From an uncultured Pseudomonadota bacterium (lineage in GTDB: Bacteria > Pseudomonadota > Gammaproteobacteria > Burkholderiales > Thiobacillaceae): a DNA stretch of 64,000 nt. The stretch is taken from contig CAILNT010000129.1 in NCBI GenBank assembly GCA_903835655.1, forward strand, positions 44,035 to 108,034, in the 5' to 3' direction. Below are positions 9,775 through 20,363 of this stretch, in pieces. The notes beneath the pieces are model-generated. The model saw nothing but the letters and a program-made list of their open reading frames with translations. It was not told where the DNA came from and searched no databases. Each line of letters opens with the position of its first letter. The stretch's first letter is position 1. The translations under genes and the position numbers were made by a program.

Positions 9775-10530
9775 CTATGCGACGCTCTCGGCCGACGCCG
9801 GGCCTCCTATGGCTACCGCCACCGCTACCGCCACCAGGGCCAGGACGATAGCGGCCCCGGAAGGCAGGTCGAACAGTCCGGACGCGACCAGGCCCAGTGC
9901 GTACCCGGCAGCGCCGAGGAGATAACCGCGCACCAGGCGTCCCCGTGCGACCAGGGCCGGGACGATCAGGCTGGCGAACACCAGATAGATGCCCACGACC
10001 TGGACCGAGGCGGTAATGGTGATGGCGAACAGGGCGTAGAAACCCAGCGGCGAGGCACGCCAGTTCAGGCCGAACCACGCGGCCAGCACCAGCGCCGTGA
10101 CCATGGCCAGTGGCAGCAGGCCGACCCAGGTAGTCCAGAGGATCTGCCCAACCAGCAAATCCTGTAGGTGTTCCGCACCATGCGGGTCGTGGCTCATCAG
10201 GATCAGCGCGAAGCAGGCGGCGGCGACGAAGGTCGTGCCGATGATCGCCTCCTGCCGCGACGAGGAGCGCTGTTCCATGAGGTGCAGGAACAGGGCGCCC
10301 AGCAGGGCGGCCGTGACGGCACCGATCTGGGTCAGCCAGGGCCAAGCCTCACCGCCCAGGCTGTGCACCAGCACGACGCCGAGACCCGCGATCTGGGCGA
10401 TGGCCAGGTCGAGAAAGACGATGCCCCGCTTGAGCACCGCCTGCCCCAGGGGAACGTGGCTGGCCAGCACCAGCAGGCCGGCCGCGAAGGCAGGGGCGAG
10501 GATGGTCGGTTCGATGCCGCCGAGATTCAT
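9775..10530 (-). CDS. Metal ABC transporter permease, ZnuB/ABC-3 family
   Basis: A 251-residue polytopic membrane protein with about seven hydrophobic segments and the ABC-3 family features: LKRGIVFLDLAIAQIAGLGV near the N-terminus, EAIIGTTFVAAACFALIL in the middle, and VVGIYLVFASLIVPAL toward the end. It would form the inner-membrane channel for zinc or manganese. Its start overlaps the stop of the binding-protein gene by four bases, so the two are translationally coupled. No ATP-binding subunit gene lies in the cluster or in the gap to the PBP gene. Confidence 0.9.
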   Translation of the reverse strand: MNLGGIEPTILAPAFAAGLLVLASHVPLGQAVLKRGIVFLDLAIAQIAGLGVVLVHSLGGEAWPWLTQIGAVTAALLGALFLHLMEQRSSSRQEAIIGTTFVAAACFALILMSHDPHGAEHLQDLLVGQILWTTWVGLLPLAMVTALVLAAWFGLNWRASPLGFYALFAITITASVQVVGIYLVFASLIVPALVARGRLVRGYLLGAAGYALGLVASGLFDLPSGAAIVLALVAVAVAVAIGGPASAESVA

Positions 10531-11426
10531 TTCATCGCTTCCTTGAGTTTCATCACCGTGTCCTCATACAGCCCGAACAGGTCATGCGCCGCGGGCGACC
10601 CGCCCACGGTGTACGGCAACTCCACCGTGGGGATGCCGGCGTGTTCGGCCAGCCACTCGCCGGGTTTGGGCGACTGGTAGGCGGCATGCAGAATCATGCG
10701 CGCGGGCCGCGCCTTCTGATGTTCCAGGAGACTGGAAAGGAAGGACACGGAGGGGTCGATGCCGGGCTTGGGTTCGAGGTCGGCGACGATGGACAGGCCC
10801 AGCCAGTCGGCCAGGTAGACCCAGTTCTTGTGGTGCACCACCACTGCCACACCGCGCAGGCCGGCGGCCTGCTTCTCCCAGCGGGCGATGGCCAGGCCCA
10901 TGCGCTTCTGGAAATCGTGGTTGCGCGCGGCATAATAGGCGGCGTTGGCCGGGTCCAGCTCCGCCAGGCGCTGCGTCAGGGCGACGGCCACCTTCAGCAG
11001 GTTGCGCGGATCGCTGATGAGATGCGGATTGCCGTCGGGGTGGATGTCGCCCTGGGCGCGGTCCAGCCGCGAGGGCTTCTCCAGCAGCGCCACATGCTGT
11101 GCGGCCTCGAAGGAACCGGGCAGGCCGGACTGGAGGCGGGCATTGCCCGATTGCCGCTGCAGCAGGGGCAGCCAGCCGATTTCCAGTTCCGCGCCAGTGC
11201 ACACCAGCAAGTCGGCGTTGCGAGCCCGGGCTATCAGGGAAGGCCGCGCCTGGACGTGGTGCGGGTCCTGGAAGGCCGTGGTGGCGGAGGTCACGCGCGC
11301 CTTGTCGCCGGCCAGTTCCTCGGTGAGCGCGGCCCACTCCGGCTCGCAGGCGAGCACGTTGAGTGCGGCCTGGGCGCTTTGGCTGGCCAGCAAGAGGCCG
11401 GCGATGAAGATCAAAGACTTGAACAT
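10527..11426 (-). CDS. Metal ABC transporter substrate-binding protein, ZnuA/TroA family
   Basis: A 299-residue periplasmic protein with a signal peptide (MFKSLIFIAGLLLASQSAQA, cleavage before ALNV). Likely metal ligands are in DPHH (H56/H57), NPHLISDP (H135) and VVHHKNW (H198/H199), the positions where zinc- and manganese-binding proteins of this family place their histidines. The His-rich loop of typical ZnuA proteins is missing, so affinity or metal choice may differ. It is the middle gene of a porin, binding protein, permease cluster, which suggests import across both membranes. Confidence 0.9.
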   Translation of the reverse strand: MFKSLIFIAGLLLASQSAQAALNVLACEPEWAALTEELAGDKARVTSATTAFQDPHHVQARPSLIARARNADLLVCTGAELEIGWLPLLQRQSGNARLQSGLPGSFEAAQHVALLEKPSRLDRAQGDIHPDGNPHLISDPRNLLKVAVALTQRLAELDPANAAYYAARNHDFQKRMGLAIARWEKQAAGLRGVAVVVHHKNWVYLADWLGLSIVADLEPKPGIDPSVSFLSSLLEHQKARPARMILHAAYQSPKPGEWLAEHAGIPTVELPYTVGGSPAAHDLFGLYEDTVMKLKEAMK

Positions 11427-11466
11427 GATGCTGCTTCCTCGTGTGGATGGACTCGCGCTGGGGCGA

Positions 11467-12804
11467 TCAGAAATTGTGCGCGCCGTGGGGCCCCAGGCTG
11501 TAAATGTATTGCAGCGATAACTGCTTGTCGTCCGGGTTGCCCGACATGGCGTGGTCGCGCGCCCATTGCAGGCGGAACTGGGAAAACTCGCTGGGCGAGA
11601 AGTCCGTCATCAGGCTCCACTTTGTCGGATCGTAAGCCGCCGGCAACAAAGTGGCGTTGTTGGTACCGTAGTCGATACCGCCGTGGTTGAGTCGGTCATA
11701 ACGCAAGCCCGCGCGCCAGGACGGCATGAACTGCCAAACCCCTTGCGCGTAGTAGCCGGTCTGTTTGCCGTGATAGCCCCCGGTTTTCACGTCGTTAAGC
11801 AAGTCGCCGCCCTCGTCGCGCTGGAAAAACTCGCTCTGGAACTTGAAGTTGCGATCCTTGGGGTTGCCTTCCGGCGCCCATTTCCAGACGAAATCCGCGA
11901 TCCATGTGTTCGACGACCCGCTGAAGCGCGTGTTTGCGGCGATGCCTGCGGTGTCGGTCACGAGGCTGGCGCGGTCGAGCGGCCGCGCCGACAGATAGGA
12001 CAGGCCGGCACGCCAGGACTGGGAATTGCCGAGATCGTCACCGACATGGACGTAGGCGGCCCAGTCGCCGGCGCCGTTGCGATCCACAGCACTGCCAGGG
12101 AAAGCTGCGCCATTACCTACTTCCGCGCCGAATTCCACGAAGGTATCGCTGGGGGCCAGCCACTTGAGTTGCAGCCCGTCCTGGACCAGGTGCTCACCGA
12201 ACAGGGTCTGGTACATCAGATTGTTGTCGACGAAATCCCAGGCGTGCGGGTGCTGCTCGTTCTGGTAGCCGATGCCGGAAATATAGCGGCCGCCCTTGAG
12301 GGTAAAGCCATGGTCCAGGCTCAGGCTCTGGAACCAGGCTTCCTCGATGCTCGCCTGATCGTCGTGCAGGACGATGTTGGTGGATCCGCGGAAATACGGG
12401 TCGATGTTGGCGGCCACGACCAGTTCCGTGTCGTTCAGGGAAAAGCCGCGCGAGGGCGCGGTAATGGCGGCATCCTGCAAATAGCCCGTGGGTAGGCGGG
12501 TGCCCGCCTTGCGGTTGACATAGCCGCCTTGCAGGATCAGGGAGATTTCCGGGTTGAAGGCATTGCCGTTGGCCGGAGCAGGTACCGCCGGATCGGCCGT
12601 GGCCCGGGCCGCATTTACGCCTTCGTTCGATTTCGCCAAGCGCCCTTCCATTTCCTGGAGGCGGGCCTCGTAGACGGCCTGGAGGTCTTTCAACTTCTGC
12701 TCGAACTCACCGCGCAGAGCAGCGATGTCGGCGTCGCTCACCGCCAGCGCCGGCATGGGGAGCACGGCCGCCAGGGCGGCGGCGAACAGGGTGGGCTTGA
12801 ACAT
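11467..12804 (-). CDS. Outer-membrane porin-like protein linked to the metal transporter
   Basis: A 445-residue exported protein. The ATG at 12804 begins a clear signal peptide (MFKPTLFAAALAAVLPMPALA); the open frame further right overlaps pyrE and is not coding. After cleavage there is a short coiled coil (DIAALRGEFEQKLKDLQ to about residue 58), then a barrel-like region with alternating polar/aromatic strands (FNPEISLILQGGYV, GGRYISGIGYQ, RAGLRYDRLNHG, FRLQWARDH) and a terminal aromatic residue, NF. This is the pattern of periplasmic-anchor plus porin proteins. It is the first gene of the metal cluster. No Zur-like operator was evident upstream. Confidence 0.8.
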   Translation of the reverse strand: MFKPTLFAAALAAVLPMPALAVSDADIAALRGEFEQKLKDLQAVYEARLQEMEGRLAKSNEGVNAARATADPAVPAPANGNAFNPEISLILQGGYVNRKAGTRLPTGYLQDAAITAPSRGFSLNDTELVVAANIDPYFRGSTNIVLHDDQASIEEAWFQSLSLDHGFTLKGGRYISGIGYQNEQHPHAWDFVDNNLMYQTLFGEHLVQDGLQLKWLAPSDTFVEFGAEVGNGAAFPGSAVDRNGAGDWAAYVHVGDDLGNSQSWRAGLSYLSARPLDRASLVTDTAGIAANTRFSGSSNTWIADFVWKWAPEGNPKDRNFKFQSEFFQRDEGGDLLNDVKTGGYHGKQTGYYAQGVWQFMPSWRAGLRYDRLNHGGIDYGTNNATLLPAAYDPTKWSLMTDFSPSEFSQFRLQWARDHAMSGNPDDKQLSLQYIYSLGPHGAHNF

Positions 12805-13011
12805 GGCGTTTCCTTTCGAGTCGGGTGGAGCCTGACCGCTCGCCGGGTGAATCCGGCGCGAGACGGTGGCGGATGCTATCGCGATGGCCGGCCGGTGAGG
12901 ATGCTGCGGCGTGTAAAGTCTGGCAAGGCCAGCCCGCGTGAAGCGTGGCCGGGGCCAAGCGCGGGCAGCCAGGGTTAAAATCCAGGCTGACGATAGATAA
13001 AGGTAGCCGTG

Positions 13012-13653
13012 ATGCACGATTTCAAAGGAAACTTTCTCGAATTCGCAATCGGCGAGCAAGTGCTGCTGTTCGGAGAGTTCAAGACCAAGGCTGGAAGGAT
13101 GAGCCCCTATTTCTTCAACGCCGGCCTGTTCAACGACGGGATGGCGCTGAAACGGCTGGGCGAGTTCTACGCGCAGGCGATCCGCCATTCCGGCATCGCC
13201 TTCGACGGCCTGTTCGGGCCCGCCTACAAGGGTATTCCCCTGGCGGCCTCGGTCGCCATCGCCTTCGCGGCCGATGGGCACAACCTGCCCTACAGCTACA
13301 ACCGCAAGGAAGCGAAGGATCACGGCGAGGGCGGCCACATCGTCGGCGCGCGGCTCGAAGGCCGCATCCTGATCGTCGACGACGTGATTTCCGCCGGCAC
13401 TTCCGTGCGCGAGTCGGTCGAATTGATCCGCGCCGCCGGCGCGACCCCCTGCGGCGTGGCCATCGCCCTGGACCGCATGGAACGCGGCTTGGGACAACTG
13501 TCCGCGGTCCAGGAGGTCAGCCGCGACTACGGTTTGCCGGTGGTGAGTATCGTCGACCTGAACGATCTGGCCCGGCATCTCGACGGCCGGCCGGAATGGC
13601 GCGATACCCTCGCGGCCATCGAGCGCTATCGCGCCCAATATGGGGTCGGCTAG
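13012..13653 (+). CDS. pyrE: Orotate phosphoribosyltransferase
   Basis: A 213-residue enzyme that joins orotate to PRPP to make orotidine monophosphate in pyrimidine synthesis. It has the N-terminal KTKAGRMSPYFFNAGLF, the FGPAYKGIPLA loop, YNRKEAKDHGEGG with the catalytic flexible loop, and the PRPP-binding motif ILIVDDVISAGTS. The ATG at 13012 is preferred over the GTG three bases earlier. It diverges from the porin gene and is five bases before the next gene, so the two are probably co-transcribed. Confidence 0.98.
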   Translation: MHDFKGNFLEFAIGEQVLLFGEFKTKAGRMSPYFFNAGLFNDGMALKRLGEFYAQAIRHSGIAFDGLFGPAYKGIPLAASVAIAFAADGHNLPYSYNRKEAKDHGEGGHIVGARLEGRILIVDDVISAGTSVRESVELIRAAGATPCGVAIALDRMERGLGQLSAVQEVSRDYGLPVVSIVDLNDLARHLDGRPEWRDTLAAIERYRAQYGVG

Positions 13654-13658
13654 CCCCC

Positions 13659-14351
13659 ATGGCTTCGTTCCTGAGTGAATTCGGCCCCGATTTCTTCGCC
13701 CTTCTGGCCAGCGCGGGCGTCATCGGCGCTTACTATGCGTTCCTGATCCGCAGGGTGCGCAAGAACCCGACCTATACCATCCACGGCGTCAACGAAATCG
13801 CGCGCACCCTCTGGGTCGAAAACGTCATGCAGACGGCGGGGGAGAACGTGATGGCGGTGCAGACCCTGCGCAACTTCATCATGGCCTCCATCTTTATGGC
13901 GAGCACGGCTTCCATGCTCATCATCGGCACCATGACGTTGTCCGGGCAAGCCGAGAACATCGCCCACAGCTGGCACCTGCTCAGCAATACGAGCAGTTAC
14001 GCGGCCCAGATATGGATCGTCAAAGTCTTGTTTCTGCTGGTGAATTTCATCTTCGCCTTCTTCGCCTTCGCCATGTCGGTGCGGCTGTCGAATCACGTGC
14101 TGTTCATGATCAACGTGAAGGAACACGCGGCGAATCACAATCTCGGACCCCAGGCAGTGGCACGCCGACTGGTCCGCGCCGGCAGCCTGTACGCCATCGG
14201 CATGCGCTCCTTCTTCTTCGCCGTCCCCCTGGTCTTCTGGCTGTTCGGCCCGGTGTTCCTGTTCGTCGCTTCGCTCGTGCTGGTCTTCGCGCTGTTCCAC
14301 TTCGACCGCAGCGAGGCGGACCCGCACACCCTCCCACAACGCCTGACTTAA
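13659..14351 (+). CDS. DUF599 family membrane protein
   Basis: A 230-residue integral membrane protein starting MASFLSEFGPDFFALLASAG with four main hydrophobic segments near residues 8-28, 70-90, 115-140 and 185-220. The pattern NPTYTIHGVNEIARTLWVENVM and later MSVRLSNHVLFMINV matches the DUF599 family, whose function is not known. The start follows the pyrE stop by five bases. Its stop is two bases from the stop of convergent gatB, so no room is left for a separate terminator. Confidence 0.85.
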   Translation: MASFLSEFGPDFFALLASAGVIGAYYAFLIRRVRKNPTYTIHGVNEIARTLWVENVMQTAGENVMAVQTLRNFIMASIFMASTASMLIIGTMTLSGQAENIAHSWHLLSNTSSYAAQIWIVKVLFLLVNFIFAFFAFAMSVRLSNHVLFMINVKEHAANHNLGPQAVARRLVRAGSLYAIGMRSFFFAVPLVFWLFGPVFLFVASLVLVFALFHFDRSEADPHTLPQRLT

Positions 14352-14353
14352 GG

Positions 14354-15820
14354 TCAGGCGGTCAGGCGGGCTCGCAGTAGTTCGTTGACCTGGGCCGGAT
14401 TGGCCTTGCCTTTGGACGCTTTCATCACCTGGCCGACCAGGGCGTTGAAGGCCTTCTCCTTGCCGGAGCGGAATTCCTCCACCGACTTGGTGTTGGCCGC
14501 CATCACCTCGTCGATGATGGCCACGATGGCGCCGGAGTCGGAAACCTGCTTCAGGCCGCGGGCCTCGATGATTCCATCCGCGTCCGCACCTTCGCCTTTC
14601 CATAGCGCATCGAAGATTTCTTTCGCGATCTTGCCGTTGATGGTCCCGTCTGCCACTCGCTTCACCACACCTGCCGCCTGTTGCGGCGTAACAGGGCATA
14701 GGTCCGGGCCGTAGTCCATCTGATTGAGGAAAGCGGCGAGTCCTCCCGTGACCCAATTGGCGCAGGCTTTGGCTTGGCCGACGCCGGCAGGGGCAAGCAT
14801 AGCCTCGAAATAGTCCGCGCTCCACTTACTGCTGGTGAGCACTGAGGCGTCATACGCCGATAACCCCAATTCGCTCACATAGCGTGCCTGCTTCTGCCTT
14901 GGCAATTCCGGCAGGCCCGCGCGCACCTGTTCGATCCAGTCCTCGTCCAGTTTCACCGGCAGCAGGTCGGGATCGGGGAAGTAGCGGTAATCGTGGGCAT
15001 CTTCCTTGCTGCGCATCATGCGCGTCTCGCCGCTGTCCGGGTCGAACAGCACGGTGGCCTGCACGATCCTGTGGCCGTCCTCGATCTGCTCGATCTGCCA
15101 GCGCACCTCGTAGTTGATGGCCTGTTCCAGAAACTTGAACGAGTTGAGGTTCTTGATCTCGCGTCGGGTGCCGTATTCCGCCTGACCCTTGGGGCGCACC
15201 GAGACATTGGCGTCTACCCGGAAGCTGCCTTCCTGCATGTTGCCGTCGCAGATGCCGATCCAGGTCACCAGGGTGTGCAGGGCACGGGCATAGGCCACGG
15301 CCTCCTTGGCCGAGCGCATGTCCGGCTCGGAGACGATCTCCAGCAGCGGCGTACCGGCGCGGTTCAGGTCGATACCGCTCAGTGGACGGCCATCCTCGCC
15401 GTGAAAATCCTCGTGCAGCGACTTGCCGGCGTCTTCTTCCAGATGCGCGCGGGTGATGCGGATGGTCTTTTCCACCGCCTTGTCACCTTCACCCAGCTGC
15501 ACCGTCAGTTCACCCGCCTCGACGATGGGCAGCGCCAACTGGCTGATCTGGTAGCCCTTGGGGAGATCCGGGTAGAAGTAATTCTTGCGGTCGAACACGT
15601 TGTTGCGGTTCAGCCTGGCGCCGATCGCGAGTCCAAAGCGGATCGCCCGCTCCACCGCGCCGCGGTTCAACACCGGCAACACGCCGGGTAGGGCGATATC
15701 GACCGCGCAGGCCTGGGTGTTGGGTGCGGCACCGAAAGCGGTGGAGGCACCGGAGAATATCTTGGTCCGGGTGGAGAGCTGGGAATGCACTTCCAGCCCG
15801 ATGACGGTTTCCCATTGCAT
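14354..15820 (-). CDS. gatB: Aspartyl/glutamyl-tRNA amidotransferase subunit B
   Basis: A 488-residue subunit of the GatCAB complex that converts Glu-tRNA(Gln) or Asp-tRNA(Asn) to the amide form. Marks are the start [20 protein letters not shown], the [20 protein letters not shown] segment with the conserved kinase-like site, [24 protein letters not shown], and the C-terminal YqeY-like tail ending in [20 protein letters not shown]. Length is normal. It is the last gene of gatC-gatA-gatB. The complex implies that at least one of GlnRS or AsnRS is missing or supplemented in this organism. Confidence 0.98.
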   Translation of the reverse strand: MQWETVIGLEVHSQLSTRTKIFSGASTAFGAAPNTQACAVDIALPGVLPVLNRGAVERAIRFGLAIGARLNRNNVFDRKNYFYPDLPKGYQISQLALPIVEAGELTVQLGEGDKAVEKTIRITRAHLEEDAGKSLHEDFHGEDGRPLSGIDLNRAGTPLLEIVSEPDMRSAKEAVAYARALHTLVTWIGICDGNMQEGSFRVDANVSVRPKGQAEYGTRREIKNLNSFKFLEQAINYEVRWQIEQIEDGHRIVQATVLFDPDSGETRMMRSKEDAHDYRYFPDPDLLPVKLDEDWIEQVRAGLPELPRQKQARYVSELGLSAYDASVLTSSKWSADYFEAMLAPAGVGQAKACANWVTGGLAAFLNQMDYGPDLCPVTPQQAAGVVKRVADGTINGKIAKEIFDALWKGEGADADGIIEARGLKQVSDSGAIVAIIDEVMAANTKSVEEFRSGKEKAFNALVGQVMKASKGKANPAQVNELLRARLTA

Positions 15821-15872
15821 TTTCGTTACCTCGCAAGGAATGAGGGTAAGCGCGCGAGGCGTAAAGACAAGC

Positions 15873-17327
15873 TCATACCTCTAGTAGCGGCGCCCGTGTG
15901 TGCCAGTCGGTCGCCAACTGGTACTGGTGGGCCACGTTCAGCATCCTGGCTTCGGCAAAGTAGTTGCCGATGAGTTGCATGCCGATGGGCAGGCCCTGTG
16001 CGTCGAAGCCGCAGGGTAGGCTCATGCCCGGCAGACCGGCCAGATTGACGGCGATGGTGTAGATGTCGGAGAGATACATCTGCACCGGGTCCGCGGTTTT
16101 TTCCCCCAGCTTGAAGGCGGTGGTGGGGGCGGTGGGACCGAGGATGACGTCGCATTCCTTGAAGGCTTCGACGAAGTCCTGGGCGATCAGGCGCCGCAGC
16201 TTCTGTGCTTGCAGGTAATAGGCGTCGTAATAGCCATGGCTGAGTACGTAGGCGCCGATCATGATGCGCCGCTTGACCTCGGGCCCGAAGCCTTCGGCAC
16301 GCGTCTTCTCATACATTTCGGCCAGGTCGCCGTATTCCGGTGTGCGGTAGCCGTAACGCACGCCATCGAAACGCGACAGGTTGCTAGAGGCTTCCGCCGG
16401 CGCCAGCACGTAATAAGCGGCGACCGACAGCTTCGAGTTGGGCAGGCCGATGTCCACGATCCGCGCGCCCAGCTTCTGCAACTGCGCGACGGCCGCCTCG
16501 ACCGCGCGGGCGGTGTCGCCGGTGAGGCCCGCGCCGAAGAACTCGCGCGGCAAGCCGACCTTCAGGCCGGCCAGGGGGCTGGCCAGATCGCATGCGTAGT
16601 CCTCCTTGTCCCGTTCCAGGCTGGTGGAATCGCGCGGGTCATGACCGGCCATGACGTTCAACAACCAAGCGCAATCCTCCGCGGTCTGCGCCATGGGCCC
16701 GGCCTGGTCCAGGCTGGAAGCGAAGGCGATCATGCCGTAGCGCGACACCACGCCATAGGTGGGTTTCAGGCCGGTGATCCCGGTGAGCGCGGCCGGCTGC
16801 CGGATCGAACCGCCGGTATCCGTGCCGGTCGCCCCCGGGCACAGGCGCCCGGCCACCGCGGCGGCACTACCGCCCGACGAACCGCCCGGAACGCGGCGGG
16901 TGTCCCAGGGATTCTTCACCGGACCGAAGTAGCTGGTCTCGTTGGAGGAGCCCATGGCGAACTCATCCATGTTGGTCTTGCCCAGGCAGGGCATGCCGGC
17001 CGCCTTGAACTGCCCGATGACGTGGGCGTCGTAGGGCGAAACAAAGTTGGACAGCATCTTCGAGCCGCAGGTGGTGAGCCAGCCCTCGGCGCAAAAGATG
17101 TCCTTGTGCGCAATCGGTACGCCGGTGAGCGGGCCAATATCCCCAGCGGCACGACGGGCGTCGGCGGCCGCGGCGTCGAGCAGGGTCTGGTCGGTGTTCA
17201 CCGTGACGAAGGCGTTGAGCAGCGGATTCAGCTGCGCGATGCGCCCCAGATAATCCTGGCACAGCTCGACGCTGGAGGCTTGGCCCGTGGCGAGCAGGAC
17301 GGAGAGGGATACGATTGTGTCGGTCAT
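15873..17327 (-). CDS. gatA: Aspartyl/glutamyl-tRNA amidotransferase subunit A
   Basis: A 484-residue amidase-signature enzyme that releases ammonia from glutamine for the GatCAB complex. The Ser-cisSer-Lys triad is visible: Lys in [11 protein letters not shown], and the two serines in [12 protein letters not shown] and [12 protein letters not shown]. The [13 protein letters not shown] segment is also typical. It lies between gatC (14 bases upstream) and gatB (52 bases downstream), all on the minus strand, consistent with one operon. Confidence 0.98.
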   Translation of the reverse strand: MTDTIVSLSVLLATGQASSVELCQDYLGRIAQLNPLLNAFVTVNTDQTLLDAAAADARRAAGDIGPLTGVPIAHKDIFCAEGWLTTCGSKMLSNFVSPYDAHVIGQFKAAGMPCLGKTNMDEFAMGSSNETSYFGPVKNPWDTRRVPGGSSGGSAAAVAGRLCPGATGTDTGGSIRQPAALTGITGLKPTYGVVSRYGMIAFASSLDQAGPMAQTAEDCAWLLNVMAGHDPRDSTSLERDKEDYACDLASPLAGLKVGLPREFFGAGLTGDTARAVEAAVAQLQKLGARIVDIGLPNSKLSVAAYYVLAPAEASSNLSRFDGVRYGYRTPEYGDLAEMYEKTRAEGFGPEVKRRIMIGAYVLSHGYYDAYYLQAQKLRRLIAQDFVEAFKECDVILGPTAPTTAFKLGEKTADPVQMYLSDIYTIAVNLAGLPGMSLPCGFDAQGLPIGMQLIGNYFAEARMLNVAHQYQLATDWHTRAPLLEV

Positions 17328-17341
17328 GGGGTTGCCACTCG

Positions 17342-17629
17342 CTATTCAATAACTTTGGGCACCAGATACAGTCCGTTCTCGACCTGCGGCGCCACGGCCT
17401 GGAATGCTGCGCGGCGGTCGGATTCGGAGACGACATCGGCGCGCAGGCGCTGCGACAGGTCCTGTGCGTGGGACATGGGTAGAATGCCACGGGTATCGAC
17501 GGCCTGCATTTCCTCGATCAAGCCGAAAATGCCGTTGAGTTGCGTCTGATAACCGGCGGCCTCGGCTTCATCCACGCGTATTCGCGCCAGGTGGGCGATG
17601 CGCTGGACGTCTTGCAGGGATAGCGGCAT
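17342..17629 (-). CDS. gatC: Aspartyl/glutamyl-tRNA amidotransferase subunit C
   Basis: A 95-residue small subunit that wraps around GatA and stabilises its contact with GatB. It starts [17 protein letters not shown] and has the central [16 protein letters not shown] and the C-terminal [13 protein letters not shown], all typical. It is the promoter-proximal gene of the operon and is divergent from mreB across a 154-base region that must hold both promoters. Confidence 0.97.
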   Translation of the reverse strand: MPLSLQDVQRIAHLARIRVDEAEAAGYQTQLNGIFGLIEEMQAVDTRGILPMSHAQDLSQRLRADVVSESDRRAAFQAVAPQVENGLYLVPKVIE

Positions 17630-17651
17630 GTGTTTGGCCAGTTGCGGGTAG

Positions 17652-18824
<1,173 letters not shown>

Positions 18825-18896
18825 TCGAAGGAGCCGCGACCAGCAAGTGGCGACTCGCCTGGCTCGCCACCCACCACTAGCGACTAGCCGCCTCCC

Positions 18897-19742
18897 ATGC
18901 TCCACACGCCGCAAGCCCCACTGTTCGTACGGGAAATGGGGCTGCCCACGCGGTTTTCTCTGTACGTGCTGGCCTGTCTGGCCTTGCTCGCCATGGACGC
19001 GCGCTATTCGGCCCTGGCCTGGCTGCGCGGCGGGCTCAATACGGCGCTATATCCGATGCAGCAGATCCTGGCCATGCCCTGGGAATGGAGCCAGGAGGTA
19101 TCGGGCTTCTTCGTCGCCCACGGGGAACTCAAGCGCGACAACGAACGCCTGCGCGCGGAACGCGATCGCATGCGCATCGCCCAACAGGATCGCGCGACCC
19201 TGCTGTCCGAGAACAACACCCTGCGACAACTCCTGGCCTTGCCGGCGCGTGCCGATTCGGTGCCGCATGTGGCGGAGATCGTGCAAACCCTGCCCAGCCC
19301 GTTCTCGCGCAAGGTGATCATCAACCGTGGATTGTTGCAGGGATTGCAGGCAGGCTGGCCCGTGGTCGATGCGACCGGCCTGGTGGGGCAGGTGACGCGC
19401 AGCGACCCATTGACCTCCGAGGTGACCCTGCTGACCGACAACGATCAGGGCGCACCCGTGCAGAGCCTGCGCAACGGCCTGCGCCTGATCGTCTCCGGAA
19501 CCGGGTCGGACCGCCTGCTGGAGGTGCGCTTTCTCGACATGCACGCCGACATCCATGAGGGCGACCTGTTGTACACCTCGGGCATAGACGGCACCTACCC
19601 GGCCGGCATCCCGGTGGCGCAAGTGGTCAGAACCGAGCCGCCGCGCAATACCCCGTTCGCGCGTGCCTATTGCCGCCCGCTGGGCGGCGTCGGTCGTTAC
19701 CGCCACGTGGTGGTCCTGAAACCGGCCACGCGCAGACCATGA
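18897..19742 (+). CDS. mreC: Rod shape-determining protein MreC
   Basis: A 281-residue bitopic protein with a membrane helix near residues 20-35, a periplasmic coiled coil (HGELKRDNERLRAERDRMR ... LLSENNTLRQLL) and the beta-rich MreC domain (VIINRGLLQGLQAGWPVVD, GLVGQVTR, GSDRLLEVRFL, GDLLYTSGIDGTYPAGIPVAQV). It links cytoplasmic MreB to periplasmic PBP2. The 72-base gap after mreB contains a short GCGACTAGC-type repeat. The stop codon overlaps the first codons of mreD. Confidence 0.96.
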   Translation: MLHTPQAPLFVREMGLPTRFSLYVLACLALLAMDARYSALAWLRGGLNTALYPMQQILAMPWEWSQEVSGFFVAHGELKRDNERLRAERDRMRIAQQDRATLLSENNTLRQLLALPARADSVPHVAEIVQTLPSPFSRKVIINRGLLQGLQAGWPVVDATGLVGQVTRSDPLTSEVTLLTDNDQGAPVQSLRNGLRLIVSGTGSDRLLEVRFLDMHADIHEGDLLYTSGIDGTYPAGIPVAQVVRTEPPRNTPFARAYCRPLGGVGRYRHVVVLKPATRRP

Positions 19743-20290
19743 TGCCTCGTTCCTCGGCCACGAATGCGCGCCCGCTCTTGCCACAGGGCGCCGAACTGGC
19801 AACGCCCCCCTCGCGGCTCAAGGTCATGGCCTCGCTGTTCGCCGCACTTTGCCTCACCTTATTGCCGTGGGCGGACGAACTGCGATGGCTGCTGCCCGAT
19901 TTCACACTGATGGTTCTGCTCTACTGGTGCATCCACGCACCGCGCCTGGCCGGACTGGGCATTGCTTTCATGCTCGGCATCGTCACCGACGTCTCGCAAG
20001 GGTTGCTGCTGGGGCTGGATGCGCTGGCCTACTGCGCCGCGGCCTTCGTCGCCCTGTCGGTGCATAAACGCCTGGAAGGATTCGACCCCCCGCGCCAGAC
20101 CATGCAGATCGCACCGCTGCTGCTGGGCAAGGAGGCCCTGGTGTTGACCCTGGGCATGGTTTTTGGCCGAACCGTGGCCGACTGGCGCTACATGGCCGCA
20201 GGCCTGGTCGCCGTGTCGCTCTGGTTGCCCCTGGCCATGCTGCTCGATCACCTGACCGGCCGACCCGCCCTCGACGCGGAGCCGGCATGA
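19739..20290 (+). CDS. mreD: Rod shape-determining protein MreD
   Basis: A 183-residue integral membrane protein with about five hydrophobic helices from residue 28 onward (VMASLFAALCLTLLPW, FTLMVLLYWCIHAP, GIAFMLGIVTDVSQGLLLG, ALVLTLGMVFG, VSLWLPLAMLLDHLTG). The LGIVTDVSQGLLLGLDALAY segment is diagnostic. Two adjacent ATGs (19739 and 19742) overlap the mreC stop, indicating coupled translation. It works with MreB and MreC in the elongation complex. Confidence 0.93.
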   Translation: MMPRSSATNARPLLPQGAELATPPSRLKVMASLFAALCLTLLPWADELRWLLPDFTLMVLLYWCIHAPRLAGLGIAFMLGIVTDVSQGLLLGLDALAYCAAAFVALSVHKRLEGFDPPRQTMQIAPLLLGKEALVLTLGMVFGRTVADWRYMAAGLVAVSLWLPLAMLLDHLTGRPALDAEPA

Positions 20291-20363
20291 GCGGCCCGCA
20301 CGGCCGCCCGAAGGGATGCGAACTCCCCCTCGGTGGGATGGCGCGTAGCGCAAGGGGGCGGTT

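Noticed and set aside
12805..13638. Upstream extension of the porin frame
   Set aside because: The frame stays open but overlaps pyrE in antisense and has no signal peptide; the ATG at 12804 gives a clear one.
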